Assembly (NCBI RefSeq): GCF_000281045.1
Contig: NW_008246071.1
Location: forward strand, 961,353-1,025,352
Reading direction: 5' to 3'
DNA length: 64,000 nt
Origin: Saprolegnia diclina VS20
Lineage: Eukaryota; Oomycota; Saprolegniomycetes; Saprolegniales; Saprolegniaceae
The notes under the pieces were generated by a model. It saw only the letters and a list, made by a program, of their open reading frames with translations, was not told the origin of the DNA and searched no databases. This document shows, one piece after another, positions 22,731 to 33,231 of this stretch. The translations under genes and the position numbers were made by a program. Numbering within the stretch: the stretch's first letter is position 1; each line of letters begins with the position of its first letter.

Positions 22731-24015
22731 GAAAAACTGTGGCCTTTTTCATTGGTAGACAGGAACCGCAACACCCTTTGATTGGTAGACAGAGAGCGCT
22801 TTTCGCGTGGGTCAAGTGCTTTCCATGCATTTTGGGGACCAAGCTGCTGCGGACTCTCGGAGCTGCAGGGAAACATGGCTGCCAATGCGCATAGACCGAC
22901 GCGCTCCAAGGGAGTGCGCAGTCGTACACAGGTTTGCACGAGAGCGAGGACGTGTTTCTACTAATGTACGAGAGTGATGATGTGGCCATGAAGGCCTTAT
23001 AGATTCAACTGTTGAGCCTAGCGTGTGCTCCATGACTTGGCCGGGAGACTTGTTGCAGCACAACCGTGCAGTACGAGGCATCACAGAGTCGTGTAGCATT
23101 CTCTACGATGAGGACACGCATGGTGGTTTCTACGCCTCGTTGGCATGAGGTGTGGAGGACTGTAGAGGCTTGTGCGCAACCCGTACAACAGAAACAGCGA
23201 CGCAAGGGGACAGAGCCACCCTAAAGCCCTTTAAGGAGGAATGATTTGTATTTGGCTACGCTTCCAAGGCGTCTCGGAGCTAAGAATGTGAAGGCTAGCG
23301 CAATGGATTTAGAATTATCTGGCGCCTGAGGCTTCGGCAAGACAGAGAGAAGGTCAGAGTCATTGTGTGATGTGCGAGGCCCAGTGGCCTGAGCAAGCGC
23401 TTGCAGTAAGAAGCAAGTTGGGCTTTGACTGCTATTGCCGCACGATGGGGCAGTAGTATGTATGTATCGTGGTCCGTCAAGGCCTCCCGTAGCTTCGTGC
23501 AAGCATTTGGCGTGTTGAGATTGATAGAGTCATGGATGCTCCATGCGCGCATGCGGCTCATAGCTGTGGCATATCATTACGTGTGATACCATTGCGCAAT
23601 CATTTTTTGAACCATTCACACACGGTACAAGTGCGGCTTGATCTCTCGTATCCAATGCCCCGCGACAGCGCGACAGTGGCCGACGTTCCCGCCCTATCCA
23701 GCCTCCTGCCCATTACCGAGTCGCCCCCTCCAATTCTGTTTCTCTTTCTCGTGAACAAAGAACAAGGGGTCATATAATACAAGGACGCGGGGAGACAATA
23801 GTTAGACTATCTACGGGGAATATAGTGTGCTTAGGTCTCTACGATCGTCGTCGAGGATTCGAGGCGGGACAAAGTGATGTGCGGCCGGTCTCGAGATGGA
23901 CGACGGGCAGGGCTTGGTGTCGATAAGGTACGGTATCGACGTGACGTGGTGTCGTGACGGAGCGCGGTGTCGACGGAGCGCGGTGTAGACGGAAAATGGT
24001 GTCCGAGCGGCGCCC

Positions 24016-24071
24016 TGTCGAGATGAGAGGCCGCGCTGAGCGCCGTCGAGACGAGAGGCCGCGCTGAGCGC
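24016..24071. repeat. 28-bp tandem duplication
   Basis: Two units, 24016-24043 and 24044-24071, differ at two positions. They lie just before the first palindromic array and share GTCGAGA strings with it. Confidence 0.85.
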
Positions 24072-24275
24072 CGTCGAGGAGGTAGAGATGCGCAGAAGGA
24101 GCAGAGACCCTTCGTCAGGCACTTGGTGGGATCGTCCGCCTACATGTCGCCGTGGTCTGACCTCCTTGTGGCTTGGCAACAACGAAGCAAAAAGCAAAGT
24201 CATTCGTAGCCAGTGAAACTTTACCTTCCGTATATGAACACCTCTTACATATGAACACCTTGGTGTGTTCAATGC

Positions 24276-24456
24276 GTCTCCGTGACGAGACACAGTATGC
24301 ATCACTCTCCGTAGGGAGATCTTCGCTCTCCGTACCGAGACACCATGATCTCTGTGTCGAGACATCTGTTGGCACCTTATCTCCGTATGGAGACATAAGA
24401 TCTCCATGAGTCTCCATACCGAGACACAATGTTTGCATCCATCTCGATACGGAGAT
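24276..24456. repeat. Palindromic-core repeat array 1
   Basis: Seven copies of a 16-bp core of the form RTCTCCGTNNNGAGAY start at 24276, 24305, 24326, 24348, 24379, 24410 and 24441. The last three intervals are exactly 31 bp, the earlier ones 21-31 bp. The core has complementary ends (GTCTC/GAGAC or ATCTC/GAGAT). The sequence between cores varies. Confidence 0.85.
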
Positions 24457-25073
24457 ACTAGTACATAGCCAACATGTTGTCTTAACGTTAGAAATTGTGT
24501 AAATGTCTGCGAGCTGGTCAGTGTCGGCAAGTGCCTTGGCACAAAGTTGCACTACTCAGAGTACACATCTGATCTTTCCTGGGCTTTCTCACTGTACATG
24601 AAGGGTCCCAGGGAGAGTGTTCAGCAACGCGACGAGCAATGGCAAGACGCGCTACGTGCAGGACGTGCAAGCGTCGATTTCAAATCCGGCTTGGCGGAAT
24701 GCAGACAGCGTATTTCGCGCGGGTGAAGCGCGGTGGGTTGGCGAAATACGATGCCATAAATATGAGCCCTTTGTTGAAAATCACCCAACGACAATAGGTC
24801 TAGACCAACAGAACTCCATACTATCTCCATACTATGCACATTACCAAAAGTCTAGCTTACACAACGAGCAATATCACTTGCATATTTGCATTCTCCTACA
24901 CACATCTCGGACCGTGTCACGGCACGGGGCTCAGACTTCTAACACCCCTTCCCATGCACGGTCGTTGATTCTTGCGCGCGAGTCGTGGACGGAAGTTGTA
25001 GCCGCATTGCTAAGATGCTGGCTACATCTTGTTGCTGGTCTTCGGAGGCGCGACGCCGCCGTCCATCAAACGT

Positions 25074-25398
25074 GTCTCCGTATCGAGATGGATGCCAACG
25101 TGTGTCTTCATGCCGAGTTGCGTGGTAATGTTGCGTCTCGACACGGAGACAACAGGCCGACACTCGTCTCCGGACCGAGATAGATGCGAGCATCGTGTCT
25201 CCGTGTGGAGATGCATGACAATATCTTGTCTCCGTGTCGAGATTGTAGACAACAAGTAGTCTCCGTGTCGAGACTCCTGACAGCACGGAGTCTCCGTGTC
25301 GAGACTAATGACAGCACGGAGTCTCCGTGTCGAGACTAATGACGACACTGCGTCTCCTTGCCGAGACCCAGGACAACAAGTAGTCTCCGTGTCGACGC
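25074..25398. repeat. Palindromic-core repeat array 2 (11 units, 31-bp period)
   Basis: Cores start at 25074, 25104, 25135, 25166, 25197, 25228, 25259, 25290, 25321, 25352 and 25383: one interval of 30 bp, then nine of exactly 31 bp. The dominant core is GTCTCCGTGTCGAGAC, with 5-bp complementary ends. The 15-bp stretches between cores vary; several share an ATGACA or GACAACA string, so the array evolved by unit duplication. No coding potential is seen. This resembles a minisatellite with a constrained core. Confidence 0.92.
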
Positions 25399-25672
25399 TA
25401 CGTTTGATCACGCGCTAGATCGATCAGATGCACTAATAGATGGCTTGTGCTGACAGTTGGTGTGAAAAGCAATAGTGAATTGCATGCTAACGTTAGCTTA
25501 TGGATCTATGGTGCATGGAAGAAGAGTCGCGGGTTCGTATTGGTCCACAGAAGGTCTCGCCTCCTCTTGGTGGAGGCTCTTCGCGAAAGGACACGGACCC
25601 AGAACTGTCGTTGACACAACGTTGTTATACATTTCGGTACCGACACTCAACGCGAACAATGTGTCTCCACAC

Positions 25673-25763
25673 GGAGGCGAAAGGTGTCTCCGTACCGAGA
25701 TGTATGCCTACATTGTGTCTCGACACAGAGACAGAGTGTCGACTGTTATCTCCGTACGGAGGT
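25673..25763. repeat. Palindromic-core repeat array 3
   Basis: Cores start at 25673, 25686 (overlapping), 25717 and 25748; the last two intervals are 31 bp. The core at 25748 begins ATCTCCGTACGGAG, a perfect inner palindrome. Confidence 0.85.
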
Positions 25764-26005
25764 GATGTGAACGTTGTTGGCAGGTTCTATTATTGGTCGT
25801 CGCGCGCGTCGCCCATTGTCGGCAGACCGCGTTGATGGATGCCCTCCGATCCTCATAATCGCAACAATTCTATTCGAGTAAACGTTCTCGCTGGAGTGCG
25901 CGGGGCACCCGAAAGCGTGTGAAGGTTTTCTTCCACCTTCGACGCAAACTGCCATGTACATGCAGTTGATGACCAACCCGCTGGCGGCTTGCCTTCGCCG
26001 CCGAG

Positions 26006-26728
26006 CTACAAGTATTTCGCAAACAAGGAGTACATGTCGTTCATCAGCGGTGTATTGTTGATGATTGATTGAACCGGTGCGACGACGAGTGCGTTGACGC
26101 CGGACACGCGACCGTTGATGCGGAGGCATACTAGTTCCTTGGCCTTTGTTGTAAAGAAAACGGCTCGATTTTTCGCTCGCCGTTGCGGCGTGGCTCCGCG
26201 CAGACGTCCCATGTACTCGTTGGCCATCCTATCGACGCGGGAACCCTCACCAGCCGTTTTCAAAAATGAAGTCGGAAGGCTGTTGGCCATCGTATCCGTA
26301 CAGTCCGTACGCATGCATTTCCGTGGCCAACGTGTGAAATAGGGGCTCCCGCACTCTCTATTTCGATATTCCGTGGCTGACCCAGCTGACCCAATCTTGA
26401 AACTCGATACGCCATAGTCAGGATAAAAGACGTGTCTACTGTATATGGCGATACAGAGCAAGATAAAACGAAATGCTCCACGGGTCGCCCTATAAAAAGA
26501 TGCAGGGAGTCGCGATATGTATGGTGTCGATAACTTCGAGCATGAATCGTGAATCCTCGGTGACAACCATGACGACGCTCTAGATGGAGGTCTGCGGCGG
26601 CTCATATTGGGCGAAACTCGACCAACAAGTTTGGTAGTACATAACAATAGAGCCTGCAAAGTTTTGTCGTAAGGCAAGCCGTGAAAGGCTTCCATTCTCA
26701 TGTTTGTGTGTCCAAGCATGACCATCAT
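26006..26728 (-). CDS. Uncertain open frame in repeat island, possibly decayed mobile-element sequence
   Basis: A 240-codon open frame in otherwise gene-poor DNA. The last 45 residues (LVCLRINGRVSGVNALV then QSIIN) loosely recall the region around a retropepsin active site, but the catalytic Asp-Thr/Ser-Gly is not present in this frame. The N-terminal part resembles nothing I know, and an adjacent frame downstream is also open. It may be chance or a degraded retroelement. No terminal repeats were recognised. Confidence 0.2.
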   Translation of the reverse strand: MMVMLGHTNMRMEAFHGLPYDKTLQALLLCTTKLVGRVSPNMSRRRPPSRASSWLSPRIHDSCSKLSTPYISRLPASFYRATRGAFRFILLCIAIYSRHVFYPDYGVSSFKIGSAGSATEYRNRECGSPYFTRWPRKCMRTDCTDTMANSLPTSFLKTAGEGSRVDRMANEYMGRLRGATPQRRAKNRAVFFTTKAKELVCLRINGRVSGVNALVVAPVQSIINNTPLMNDMYSLFAKYL

Positions 26729-27061
26729 TGGACTCTTTGCTGGCTCACGAAGTGCATCTGAATTCGTTTCATGCGTTTCGAAAGACTAATCTATGCAATT
26801 AAAGTGTGCGCATGCAAGAGACTACTTCATGCGCCGTGAAAAAGCTACAGTATTGTATGCCTTGAGCGCCGCTCGGTCTCTGTTCAACAAAAAATCATCA
26901 TCCGGACAATTCGGATACAGGAGTCCTGTGCCATCCGTCGCAGGTTTGTATGGGCGTGACACACCCTCAACTTTTAGACGCTTGCATCGCTTACATATCT
27001 TGGTTGACGTTGTTGTGGATATAAATGTAGTACACTAGTAGATTAGCTCGCTCCACGTCGC

Positions 27062-28588
27062 TTAACGGCGGCTCGAGCCCTTCTTGGCCGTCGGGAAGAC
27101 GAGCGGCACCGAGAGCACCGCGCGCGTCGCCATCGTCTTCTTGTCCTTGACCGCCGAGCTCTTGGCGTACAGCCCCCCCTCGGCCTTGACCGCGTCTGTC
27201 CGACACCCAATCATGCGGGCATATTGGGCCAAGCTACGAAATGTCAAACATCAGGCAAAAATTTGCAGTTGGCGTACTTGGATGGAGCGCGCTTGAGGTC
27301 GGCCGCAATCGCCGTCAAATCCAAGCTGAAGCCGCCGATCGTCAAGGCGACCACGAGCAGGTACAAAAGCAGCTTGTCCTTGAGCATCTTGGACTGCGCA
27401 TAGCTACACCAAACGTCAGTGGTAGTCAACTCATGCAAGTTGAGATACCTCGCCTTGCCATTGGAACCGACAACGGTCTCGGCAAACGTGCTGAGGACCT
27501 GCTCGATGACCACGTGCGGGATGTTGAGCGTCACGCTCAAGTCCGCGGGGGTCGCGTGCATCGGGAAGCGCGCGTGGAAGAATTGCACGAGGTACATGAC
27601 GTAGAGCATGAGCGCCACCTTCTTGCGGTCGAATGGCTTGGGCAGCGTCGTCATGACCTGGCGAATGTAAGCGGCCGCCGGCACTTGGTTCTTGTCCAAA
27701 AACTCGGTGAGCGGACATGTCTCGAGAAGACCGATGAGCTCGTCGGCCTTGAGGTACAGCGATTCCATCACATCAGCGTTCAAAACTACATTGGTCGTTG
27801 AGTCATGTGGGCCATTGAAGAAGAAGAGCGTGCGTACACTTTTCGAGGTCGTAGACCTTGTCGGGCGTGACCGCATCAAGGTTGCACGGCGGCAAGACGG
27901 CCGCACGCGTCGCATCCATGGCCCCCGAATCTGCACATCCCGATCGTCGTCAAGTGTGTTGGAAACATCGTAGGACGTACCCGGCGTGTACTTGGGGTCG
28001 TTGGCGCGCTTGAGCGCGAGCTCTTCGGCAGTCGAGACGGCCTTTTGCGTGAGCGCTTGCGTGATCGCGCTGGCGCCCGTGATGTTGCCAACTTGGACCT
28101 TGTTGTCTTCGCGGCTCTTGACAATGCGCTTGCTGACCTTGGAACCAAAGGCGTTGACGAGCTCGGCCGTGCGCTGCGCATACGACTTGTCGTCTTGCGT
28201 GTTTTCGTCGACGCGCTCGCGAAAGCCGCGGACCGACTGCTGCAACACGTAGAGCTGGTCGACATTGTAGAGCTGGACGCTCTGCGTCGCCTTGTCAAAG
28301 ACGCCGACGACGTAGCTCGAGAGGTCGTTGTTGGCGTTGCCGTGGCCAAAGTTGGCGGCCTGGTACGACACCTTGTCCGCATCGGCGACCACAATCTTGC
28401 GCTTCTTGGCCGCGTTTTCATACATTTGAAAGTGAAAGTCGGACGAAACCTTGGGTGGGCCGCCGCGGAAGGACACTAGCATCATCACATTGGTCGTACA
28501 CTCATGGCAGGAGGAGGCGCGTACCGAGGACGGGCGCCGAGTCGGCCTGCTTGGCATCGAACGAGAGCTCCACCGACCGCTTGGACAT
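27062..28588 (-). CDS. RPA49: RNA polymerase I subunit A49
   Basis: The start at 28588 gives MSKRSVELSFDAK. A short intron (about 28542-28490) joins SAPVL to VSFRGGPPKV. The N-terminal half has FHFQMYENAAKKRKIVVAD and VSYQAANFG, typical of the A49 dimerisation region that pairs with A34.5. The middle carries VLPPCNLDAVTPDKVYDLEK, and after an intron the C-terminal tandem winged-helix region follows (LTEFLDKNQV, DLTAIAADLKRAPSKYA). The last exon ends KKGSSRR at 27062. Known role: a Pol I-specific subunit for initiation and elongation on rDNA in the nucleolus. It diverges from TSR3, another ribosome-biogenesis gene, across a 441-bp interval with CCAAT boxes on both sides. Confidence 0.87.
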
Positions 28589-29029
28589 TACGCTTGGTCG
28601 ACCAGTTACTTGTGCAAATTGAAGCCGTCCGGATGCGCGACGAAAATGACTGGTGGAATCTATTCGGCATCTGATTGGTCCGTGCTGCAATTCAGCAGTT
28701 GTTTGCCGATCTAATATTGGCCACTCTTTTTATACGCATATATCTTGCATATTGTATGTAGAATACGTTTGGTATATTAAAGCCGTGGTCGAGGGGCTGC
28801 GTACACGCTCATCAAGCAAGCCACCGAGGGCGAGCAAAGTGCTTCGTGTATATGGTCCTTCCGCATAACCTTGTACTAGTAGTAGCTGGTAGGTCCCTGC
28901 CATAGCCTGCGCCTTGTCGATTTCGTGGCTGGCTGGCGCAAATGACCCGGCAAATAACTGGTCGGATGCAACGAGCCAATCACAGCGCTCGGTCGCGCTC
29001 TCCCAGAGCATTTCGCAGAAAGGACGACG
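28589..29029. promoter_or_regulatory. Divergent promoter region of RPA49 and TSR3 with CCAAT boxes
   Basis: ATTGG at 28674-28678 (86 bp upstream of the RPA49 start, minus strand) and CCAAT at 28976-28980 (50 bp upstream of TSR3) have the orientation and distance expected of NF-Y-type elements. The middle is AT-rich with no gene. Confidence 0.5.
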
Positions 29030-30454
29030 ATGGACGCGCGTGGCAAGAAGGGCAAGAAGGAGGCCAAGCAGCAAGGCGGCGGCAAGGGTGGCAAGGGCGG
29101 CTCGTCCAAGGGCGAGAAGTTCAACAAGCGCCGGGGCGCGCCGCCGGACGAAGCGCAGGGCGAGGAAGAGTCGGACCTTGCGTTCGCCCGCCGGTCGTTC
29201 CCGGTCACGCTGCGCATGTGGGACTTCAACCAGTGCGACGCCAAGCGCTGCACGGGCCGGAAGCTCTGCCGCCTCGGTTACGTCAAGAGCATGAAGCCGG
29301 GCGCGCACTTTCGCGGTATCGTGCTCTCGCCGCACGGTGAGAAGGTCGTGTCCCGCGAAGACCTCTCGATCGTCACCTCGATTGGTATCTCGGTCATTGA
29401 CTGCTCGTGGGCGCGCGTCCAGGAGATGCCCATCAAGCAGATCAAGTCGGGCAGCCACCGCTTGCTGCCGATGCTTGTCGCGGCCAATACCGTTAACTAC
29501 GGCAAGCCCTTCAAGCTCACGTGCGTCGAGGCCATTGCCGCGACGCTCTACATCGTGGGCATGCAGGACGAAGCGATCCAGCTCATGGACGAGTTTCCTT
29601 GGGGCATGGAGTTCCTCAAGCTCAACGCGGAGGCGCTCGACGCCTATGCGGCGTGCGAGACGAGCGAGGAAGTCCAGGTTGCGCAGGTGCCACCATCTCA
29701 TATCTCGCTCTGTAATGTCTCACGGTCTTTGTAGGAAACGTACTTGACCAACTGCCAAGCCGAAGAAGCGGTGCGCAAGACCCGCGTCATGATGCCTGGT
29801 GACGACAACGACGAGGAGGAGGACGAGTACGACAGCGAAGACGAAGAAGAGCGCCAGCGCGAACTCCTTTTTGGCAAGAAGACGCCGGTCGTTGCCGCCA
29901 CGGATCTCATCGACGACGATGACGACGACGACAGCCAAGATGAAGAAGAGCGCCAGCGGGAGCTGCTCTTTGGCAAGAAGGCACCGGTGCTGCCGCGTCT
30001 CAGCAGCGACGAAGGCGAGTCGGCGAGCGACGACGAAGACGCCGAAGAGCGCGAGCGGGCACTGCTCTTTGGCCACAAGAGCCAGTACTCGACGTCGACG
30101 ACCGCCGACACGGACGACGACCAGTTTGTCCAGATGACGTCCGCACTGAACCTTGCGTCGGCGGCGACCTCGATCGACAAGACGCGAGCCGCCCGCCTCG
30201 CCCACAAGGTAGCGACCATACATTTTTTGCATGGCATCGCTCAATTCTCTCAGTAGGCGGCGAAGGCGCAGACGGCGCTCGATGGCAGTGACGACGAGTT
30301 CCCAACCGATGCGATGGCCAACGTTCCTGTCGCGGCGGCGACAGTTGGTCGCGAGCAGGATCTCCGTGCCATTTCCGGGGGTGCGTCGTTGCACTTGTCG
30401 CGCGACGCTGTTGCGCAGTGGCAGCGCGACGTCCAGCCCGCCGACCGCGCGTAG
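29030..30454 (+). CDS. TSR3: 18S rRNA aminocarboxypropyltransferase
   Basis: Three exons: 29030 to about 29685, about 29735 to 30208, and about 30256 to 30454. After a Lys/Gly-rich N-terminus the conserved core starts at MWDFNQCDAKRCTGRKLCRL, with GIVLSPHGEKVVS, SIGISVIDCSWARV and the substrate/SAM-site RLLPMLVAANTVNYGKP. Family role: transfers the 3-amino-3-carboxypropyl group from SAM to the hypermodified pseudouridine of 18S rRNA, a late cytoplasmic step of 40S maturation. Unusually, the acidic C-terminal tail contains three near-copies of an EERQRELLFGKK segment, alternating with Asp/Glu runs. It diverges from RPA49 and converges on the MAP kinase gene. Confidence 0.9.
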
Positions 30455-30608
30455 AGTAATACACGCTTGAGATACGACTGGTCGCTTCTCGCATCGCAGA
30501 CAAAAAATAAGAAATAAGGATCAAGGAATAAGATGGGGCAAGGCGGTGGTGCAGGCTGAAGTTAAATACGGCAAGATGGAGAAGACTATCGATGTACAGT
30601 AATAGCTG

Positions 30609-32769
30609 CTATCGTATCTTCTTGACGCGCGTGGTACTGCGTGTGGCAGCCGCTGGCTTTTTCTGTTTTTGCCACGACATGACCGAAAACTTGGGGCTCA
30701 CCGGCACCGTGAGCTTCTTGCCTTTGCCCTTGGTCTCGGCCTCCGCGGGCAAAATTTCCGTCGCCGACTCGGTGCGCGTCAAGGGTGCGGGCTTCGCACT
30801 CGCTCCCGACGTTGTTGTTGTTGTTGTTGTTGGCTTGGCTTGGTTGGCCCGTTGGGCGCGAATGAGGGATGACGTCGACGCGACACACGGTGCCGCATGC
30901 TTGAGCGCCGACCCGCCGCGGATCGGCGCCGACTTGGGGCGCGCCACAGTTGCCGGCACAACCGGTTTCGCGTCCGCCTCGTCGTCCGATGACGACGACG
31001 AATCACTTGCCGGCCCCAGAGGTTTGGCCGGCACAATCTCTTTGGCTTCGGCGTCTTCGACCTCCTTGTCGCCGTCGTTGTCAGCTTCCTTGCACACGAG
31101 GGTCGTTCGCGTCGGTAGCATCGGTGGCGGTGCCCGGGTCGGGTGCGCGCTGGCCGGACGCGGCTTAGCCGTCATCGTCGACGTTGTCGCAGTCGTGGAC
31201 GTAGTGGCTATGCTGGTGGCGGTCAAGAGAGCATTCGCGTTCGGCTTGGGTCCTGGCGTGACCACTGCACTGCGTATCCTCGAGGCACTGGGCGGACGTG
31301 TCGTCTTTGGCACCTCGGTCATTGTCGGCTCGGCCATCATCGACTTCATCAACTCTGGGCTCTCGAGCGTCACGCGGCCGCGCGACTGCTGGGCGAGGGC
31401 GTGGATCGTGCGAATGCTCGCCGGTGTTTGCGACGATCGGCCGCTAAAGCCTTCGACTTGGGACACAATCAGCTGAACAAGTTCGTTCCGGCCAAGGTTT
31501 TCTTGCTCAAAGGCAAACGAAATGTGCGTCGGGACGGTCACATCCTTGGGGGTGTACCGTCGCTCGATCGCTTGCATATATGGGTGCTTGAGCGCTTCGT
31601 CGACCGAGCACCGGCTCACTGGATCAAAGTGCAACATCCGCTCGAGGAGGTCGATGGCTTCGGGCGTCGCAGATGGAAACACCGTTCGGAACGGCACCTT
31701 GGGCTTCTTCCCGAGCGACTTGATGAAGCGCTGCGCCTGCGCGCTCTTCATTTTCTTGACGTCGCTCGTGCACGGCGTGCCGATCACGTCAAAAATGAGC
31801 GTGAGCTGGTGGATGAAATTTTTGCCCGGAAATATCGCTTTCCGCCCGAGCATCTAAGTTCGCATGTTAGTATCACCGCGTCCTTGTCGCGACTACCTCG
31901 GCAAAGATGCATCCGATCGACCACATGTCGACGCCTGTGCTGTAGTGGCCGTCGGGCTGCAGCATGAGCTCCGGTGCCCGGTACCAGCGCGTGACGACGT
32001 GCTCTGTCATGGGTTGCCAGTCGCCGCTCTCGGACGCCGCGGCACCGTCCACCTTGGTAATGCTCGCCGAGGCAGGCCGACCCTTGCGCTTCTCGCTGCT
32101 CCGCGTACACGTCCGCGCCAAGCCAAAGTCGGCGATCTTGACTTGGCAGCTTTTTGTGACGAGAATGTTGCCGGGTTTGAGGTCGCGGTGCAGGATTCCA
32201 TTGTCGTGCATGTGCTTGACGCCGCGCAGCACTTGGTGGAGAAAGTACCGGTGGTGCGAGTCCGAGAGCGCCTACAATAGAGAAAATAAAGTTAGATCGA
32301 CAAGTAGCGGCGTCACCATGTACCTGGCTGCTCTGGATCACGCGGTGCATGTCCGTGTCCATAAAGTCCATAATGATGTACAGCTCGTCGTCGGCGACGT
32401 TGACGCACATGTCCTTGATGCTAACGATCTACGGCGTCCCTTGAGCAGATGCGATGCGAGGACAGAGAGTACGTACATTCGGGTGGTTGCCAAGGCATTG
32501 CATGAGGCTGATCTCACGTAGCGTGTGCTTGGCGTCGCTCGTCTTGCGAGCCATGGGCGACACGCGCTTGATGGCCACCTTTTCGCCGGTCGCGACGTCC
32601 TTGGCCGAACTAAGACAACAGTCTTATTGGTCAACGAAGCGCATGAGGCGACGAGATACCACACGATGCCATACGAGCCGCGCCCGAGGGCAGCGATAAA
32701 CTGGTAGCGCACGTCGACCTTGAAGAGCGTGCCGTAGACGGTGAACGTTGTATACGCGGGCCCCGCCAT
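30609..32769 (-). CDS. MAP kinase-like CMGC kinase with TEH activation motif and long C-terminal tail
   Basis: The start at 32769 gives [19 protein letters not shown], then the glycine loop [15 protein letters not shown], a common-docking-type helix, catalytic [15 protein letters not shown], and [10 protein letters not shown]. The C-lobe runs to about 31500. Four or more short introns interrupt the N-terminal half. The activation site, TEY in ERK-type MAPKs, reads TEH (codon CAC at about 32004-32006). A Ser/Lys-rich insert of roughly 30 residues precedes it. The last 300 residues are low-complexity, Ser/Thr/Pro/Ala-rich, with RPASA/RPKSA strings that look like phosphosites. Known role: proline-directed Ser/Thr signalling kinase. 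Without the phosphorylatable Tyr, dual phosphorylation cannot occur, so activation must differ from canonical ERK. Confidence 0.87.
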
Positions 32770-33231
32770 TGCGCTGCAACAACACCACAAGAGCGCACCA
32801 CCTCGTCCGCAGAGACGAAACCGTATGCAACTCTATATATATATAAACGTATATTTGTAGCAAAGATATACGCGCCCGACTGCATCGCTCCCCCAAGGTA
32901 TATACCATCGCGCCGACACATGCCGAGTACACTCCTCGTGTACACCGGCTCGTCTTCATTGAGCTGAGTCGACGATGCTGGACGTGCTGCATGTTGCGCG
33001 ATCTACCGGCCATATGGTGACGGGTGACACGTCCGGTAAAAGCACCGTGTCGCGTCGTTTATCCGGTATCACACACCCTAATTGGTGGTCGGAGCCATAG
33101 AGCCAATCACACGGTCGGAGGTTTGATTTTTGGCCAATAAGACGCGACGTCTCGGTGGGTGGTTCGGATCACGGCCCACGCAGGTATACAACGAAAAGGC
33201 AAAGTCATTTTCAAACCGACCAGTAAGAAAA
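32770..33231. promoter_or_regulatory. Divergent promoter region of MAP kinase and RPL7
   Basis: It contains ATTGG at 33081-33085 and CCAAT at 33103-33107 and 33134-33138, all within 150 bp of the RPL7 start, as before other ribosomal genes here. A TATA-rich stretch (TATATATATATAAACG) lies near 32834. No gene seen. Confidence 0.5.

Larger units (their letters stand above)
21900..27061. other. Gene-poor, repeat-rich island
   Basis: About 5 kb without a convincing gene, lower in GC than the flanks. It contains an imperfect long hairpin, several tandem duplications, a short perfect palindrome and three arrays of a periodic palindromic core (listed separately). Reading frames of 60-190 codons occur on both strands, but none shows a domain. 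The longest open frame, 26006-26728 minus, is listed separately with low confidence. Confidence 0.6.

Noticed and set aside
24276..25763. CRISPR array
   Set aside because: Repeat-spacer spacing is regular, but repeats are 16 bp and degenerate, spacers are 15 bp and related to each other, there are no cas genes, and the surroundings are clearly eukaryotic nuclear DNA.
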